Origin: JABRWC01 sp039961675
GTDB lineage: Bacteria > Planctomycetota > Phycisphaerae > UBA1845 > Fen-1342
Direction: 5' to 3'
Assembly: GCA_039961675.1 (NCBI GenBank)
Contig: JABRWC010000039.1
Location: 19,070-83,069, forward strand
DNA length: 64,000 nucleotides
Within the stretch, counting starts at the first letter, position 1, and each line of letters begins with the position of its first letter. The notes under the pieces were generated by a model that was given only the letters and a program-made list of their open reading frames with translations, had not been told where the DNA came from and did not search any database. The position numbers and the translations under genes were made by a program. Shown piece by piece: positions 62,596 to 64,000 of this stretch.

Positions 62596-62979
62596 TTATG
62601 GCTCGTCAGGATTCCAGGATTCCCCGCCCTGCGCTTGGTTGACGGCATCGAGGGCGTCCACCCAGTTGTTGCTCTCGCTGGTGCGGACTTTCTGTGTCGC
62701 ATCGATCAGCAAGGCGACGATCTGGCGCAGGCCGCTTTCCGAAGCTGATCTGAAAAACCAGCGCGCGACGCAAGGCCCCCGTCCCTTCGTGACGCTCAGG
62801 GAAATGCAACCAGTTGCGCCTTCAACTTCCAAGTGATCCAGGCCGCATCGCATCGCCGCTTCGCCGGCGATTTCGTGGCGAAGCTGCCTGGAGAAGCCGT
62901 ACGCTTCCAGCCTGACGTCGATTCCCTGTGTGCGAAGGACGTCAACCGCATTCTTCCAACTGGCGATGGCCGCATTCAT
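62596..62979 (-). CDS. Hypothetical protein, 127 aa, second gene of a two-gene operon
   Basis: ATG 62979 overlaps the stop of the upstream gene (ATGA), so the two are probably coupled. The protein (MNAAIASWKNAVDVLRTQGIDVRLEAYGFSRQLRHEIAGEAAMRCGLDHLEVEGATGCISLSV...RWFFRSASESGLRQIVALLIDATQKV) is a small alpha-beta protein. The linked first gene looks like a toxin-immunity protein, so a related role is possible. No family is recognised. Confidence 0.5.
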   Translation of the reverse strand: MNAAIASWKNAVDVLRTQGIDVRLEAYGFSRQLRHEIAGEAAMRCGLDHLEVEGATGCISLSVTKGRGPCVARWFFRSASESGLRQIVALLIDATQKVRTSESNNWVDALDAVNQAQGGESWNPDEP

Positions 62980-63689
62980 GTTTGAGATCTTGCGCCGTTG
63001 AGGATCGCCGCTCGCCGATAGTCCCAGCGCACCGGACGCTTGCCGTCGCCGCTGAGCATCATCCAATCCCGCAAGCGCCGGTCGGTCTGGCGCTTCTTGA
63101 AGGCCTCATCCACCGAGCGCAGCGCATCGGACGGGTCCTGGCCCGAAGACAGCGCGGCCATGAGCCGCAGGTACGGCTCCAGCGAGAGCTGGAGGCCCGA
63201 CAGCTTGAACGCCGGCGGCTGGAACGGCCGTCGCTCCAGCAGTGCCCGCAAACCATCCGCATACGCCGTCCAGAACTTGTCCCGCCCTATGCACCCCATC
63301 TCACGGGCGGCCTCGCTCATTTCAATCGCCTGTCGCGCGGCCGGCTCCTCGTCCAGAAGCAGTGCCACGTGCGCTTCGTCGCCGACGACGAGGTCAAGCA
63401 CGGCCACCGGCGCACTCGGCGGCCGCTTGAGGCGTTCGAGGTTCTGACGATTCAGCTCGAGCGCGAGGCGCAGCACATCAGGCGCTCCGCGTTCGCGTAA
63501 GAAGGCTACGCCGCTGACAGCATCGTCGCAGTACCACACGGCGTACTGAAGCGTGTCGTTCAGAAGGCTGTCCAGGATCCGCAGCTCGCCATTGCTGTCG
63601 CCTCGCCCGCGCGATTCGCTCAGCGCCACCTGCGTATCGCTCAGGATACGTTCAAAGTATTCTACGGACCGAACGTCGGGGTCGGGCAT
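62976..63689 (-). CDS. Imm49-like immunity protein
   Basis: A 237-aa, mostly helical protein with GGAG 8 nt before ATG 63689. The pattern SDTQVALSESRGRGDSN...LNDTLQYAVWYCDDAVSGVAFL..., GRDKFWTAYADGLRALLERR, LSLEPYLRLMAALSSGQDPSDALRSVDEAFKKRQTDRRLRDWMM and PVRWDYRRAAIL resembles immunity protein 49, which protects against polymorphic toxins. The match is by eye and moderate. No toxin gene is visible nearby, so this could be an orphan immunity locus. Confidence 0.45.
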   Translation of the reverse strand: MPDPDVRSVEYFERILSDTQVALSESRGRGDSNGELRILDSLLNDTLQYAVWYCDDAVSGVAFLRERGAPDVLRLALELNRQNLERLKRPPSAPVAVLDLVVGDEAHVALLLDEEPAARQAIEMSEAAREMGCIGRDKFWTAYADGLRALLERRPFQPPAFKLSGLQLSLEPYLRLMAALSSGQDPSDALRSVDEAFKKRQTDRRLRDWMMLSGDGKRPVRWDYRRAAILNGARSQT

Positions 63690-63780
63690 CCGGGAGACTC
63701 CAGTTTACGAATGCCCCACAATTATGACGCGCTCGCCGGGTCGATTCCACCGGGATCCTGGCGCCTGTGCGTTGCCATGC

Positions 63781-63803
63781 CCCGGATGATTGGTTCATCC
63801 GGG
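63781..63803. terminator. Hairpin with 9-bp stem
   Basis: CCCGGATGA and TCATCCGGG pair perfectly around TTGGT. It lies between two minus-strand coding regions: downstream of the partial gene entering from the right edge and upstream of the Imm49-like gene. It may terminate the right-edge transcript. No T run is evident. Confidence 0.4.
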
Positions 63804-63861
63804 AATTCCGGGGAACGCCGCGCGGATTTTGAGGAAGAAGTAGGCATCGTCGCGGAAGCCG

Positions 63862-63930
63862 GTAACAGTTCACCCGTCTGCAACATTTTCTAAGAAATCC
63901 GTAACAGTTCCCCTGTTTGCAGCGATTTTC
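63862..63930 (+). repeat. Imperfect tandem repeat, about 29 bp
   Basis: GTAACAGTTCACCCGTCTGC (63862-63881, continuing AACATTTTC) and GTAACAGTTCCCCTGTTTGC (63901-63920, continuing AGCGATTTTC) are two copies separated by 10 bp. They overlap the end of the partial gene on the minus strand. The GTAA opening could be a transposon end, but this is unproven. Confidence 0.4.
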
Positions 63931-64000
63931 TCGGGTAGGGTCGGGAGTTGGCCGGTTTGGACGTAGGTTCGGAGGGTGGTTTCGAGGGTTTGGAGCGGGT
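63870..64000 (-). CDS. C-terminal end of an unidentified gene, partial
   Basis: On the minus strand a frame enters from the right edge and ends at TGA 63870-63872. It reads LQTLETTLRTYVQTGQLPTL...EKIAANRGTVTDFLENVADG, which is protein-like. Only about 43 residues are visible. I do not recognise the family. Confidence 0.4.
   Translation of the reverse strand, partial: PLQTLETTLRTYVQTGQLPTLPEKIAANRGTVTDFLENVADG

Noticed and set aside
60918..64000. Third copy of the tRNA-Ala att core (right end of element 2)
   Set aside because: I looked for the GCATGGCATGCAAGAGG and TTCGAATCTCATCGG segments and did not find them.
63862..64000. IS66-like transposon end
   Set aside because: The GTAA-starting repeats are suggestive, but no transposase motif or terminal inverted partner is visible in the window.

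Overview
The window is high-GC bacterial chromosome, probably from a planctomycete. The grounds are a tyrosine integrase with a C2H2-type zinc finger inserted in its catalytic domain, a DUF1580-like HTH protein, a CusCBA operon with an HMBD-repeat protein, and the general style of the phage genes. The phylum is inferred, not proven. About a quarter of the window is host backbone and most of the rest is one prophage.

Host backbone, 1-15.9 kb. A partial glycine dehydrogenase gene (gcvP, minus strand) runs off the left edge. After a gene-free kilobase comes a minus-strand heavy-metal efflux operon, transcribed from right to left: outer-membrane factor, CusB-type adaptor, a secreted protein with six tandem heavy-metal-binding (CPMHP...CxxC-type) repeats, and a CusA-type RND pump with extra insertions. 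Divergent from it are two overlapping plus-strand genes. One is a nucleotidyltransferase-PfkB kinase fusion related to HldE but with reversed domain order and a damaged kinase signature. The other is a GT2 glycosyltransferase. They are followed by tRNA-Phe(GAA) and tRNA-Ala(GGC).

Prophage 1, 15,857-56,184 (about 40.3 kb). It is inserted in the 3' end of tRNA-Ala. A 46-bp perfect direct repeat (attL 15857-15902, attR 56139-56184) marks both ends. Matching perfect palindromes with the half-site GCGCGGTG lie 74 bp inside attL and 92 bp inside attR. The order is: integrase and HTH; PH-domain membrane protein; a dense palindrome region; small zinc-finger and HTH proteins; a replication-initiator-like protein carrying internal repeats; ParB-like protein; HerA/FtsK-like ATPase; PD-(D/E)XK nuclease and Sak4-like recombinase; an unknown 505-aa protein; ParB-domain and methyltransferase-like proteins; clamp-loader-like ATPase; DUF5131; terminase; portal; a fused prohead protease-capsid protein; decoration and tail proteins; a Ku homologue in the middle of the tail genes; tail chaperone with a probable frameshift; lipoprotein; holin-like protein; tape measure; tail-tip proteins; and a doubly membrane-anchored protein. 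Many genes overlap by 1-4 nt (ATGA/GTGA/TTGA). The structural set looks complete, but no endolysin was recognised.

Element 2, 56.14-60.9 kb. Directly beyond attR lies the decayed remnant of a related phage in the same tRNA site. It holds a truncated integrase whose start codon appears to have been lost, a ParB-methyltransferase gene broken by a frameshift and a stop, a HARE-HTH protein, the C-terminal half of a terminase homologous to that of prophage 1, and the same zinc-ribbon gene. Its right att site was not found.

Right end, 61-64 kb. This is accessory DNA: a DUF4304 protein, a probably frameshifted small gene, a zinc-binding protein, a two-gene minus-strand operon with an Imm49-like protein, and the C-terminal end of an unidentified gene leaving the window. 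All calls were made by reading the sequence, with no database search.
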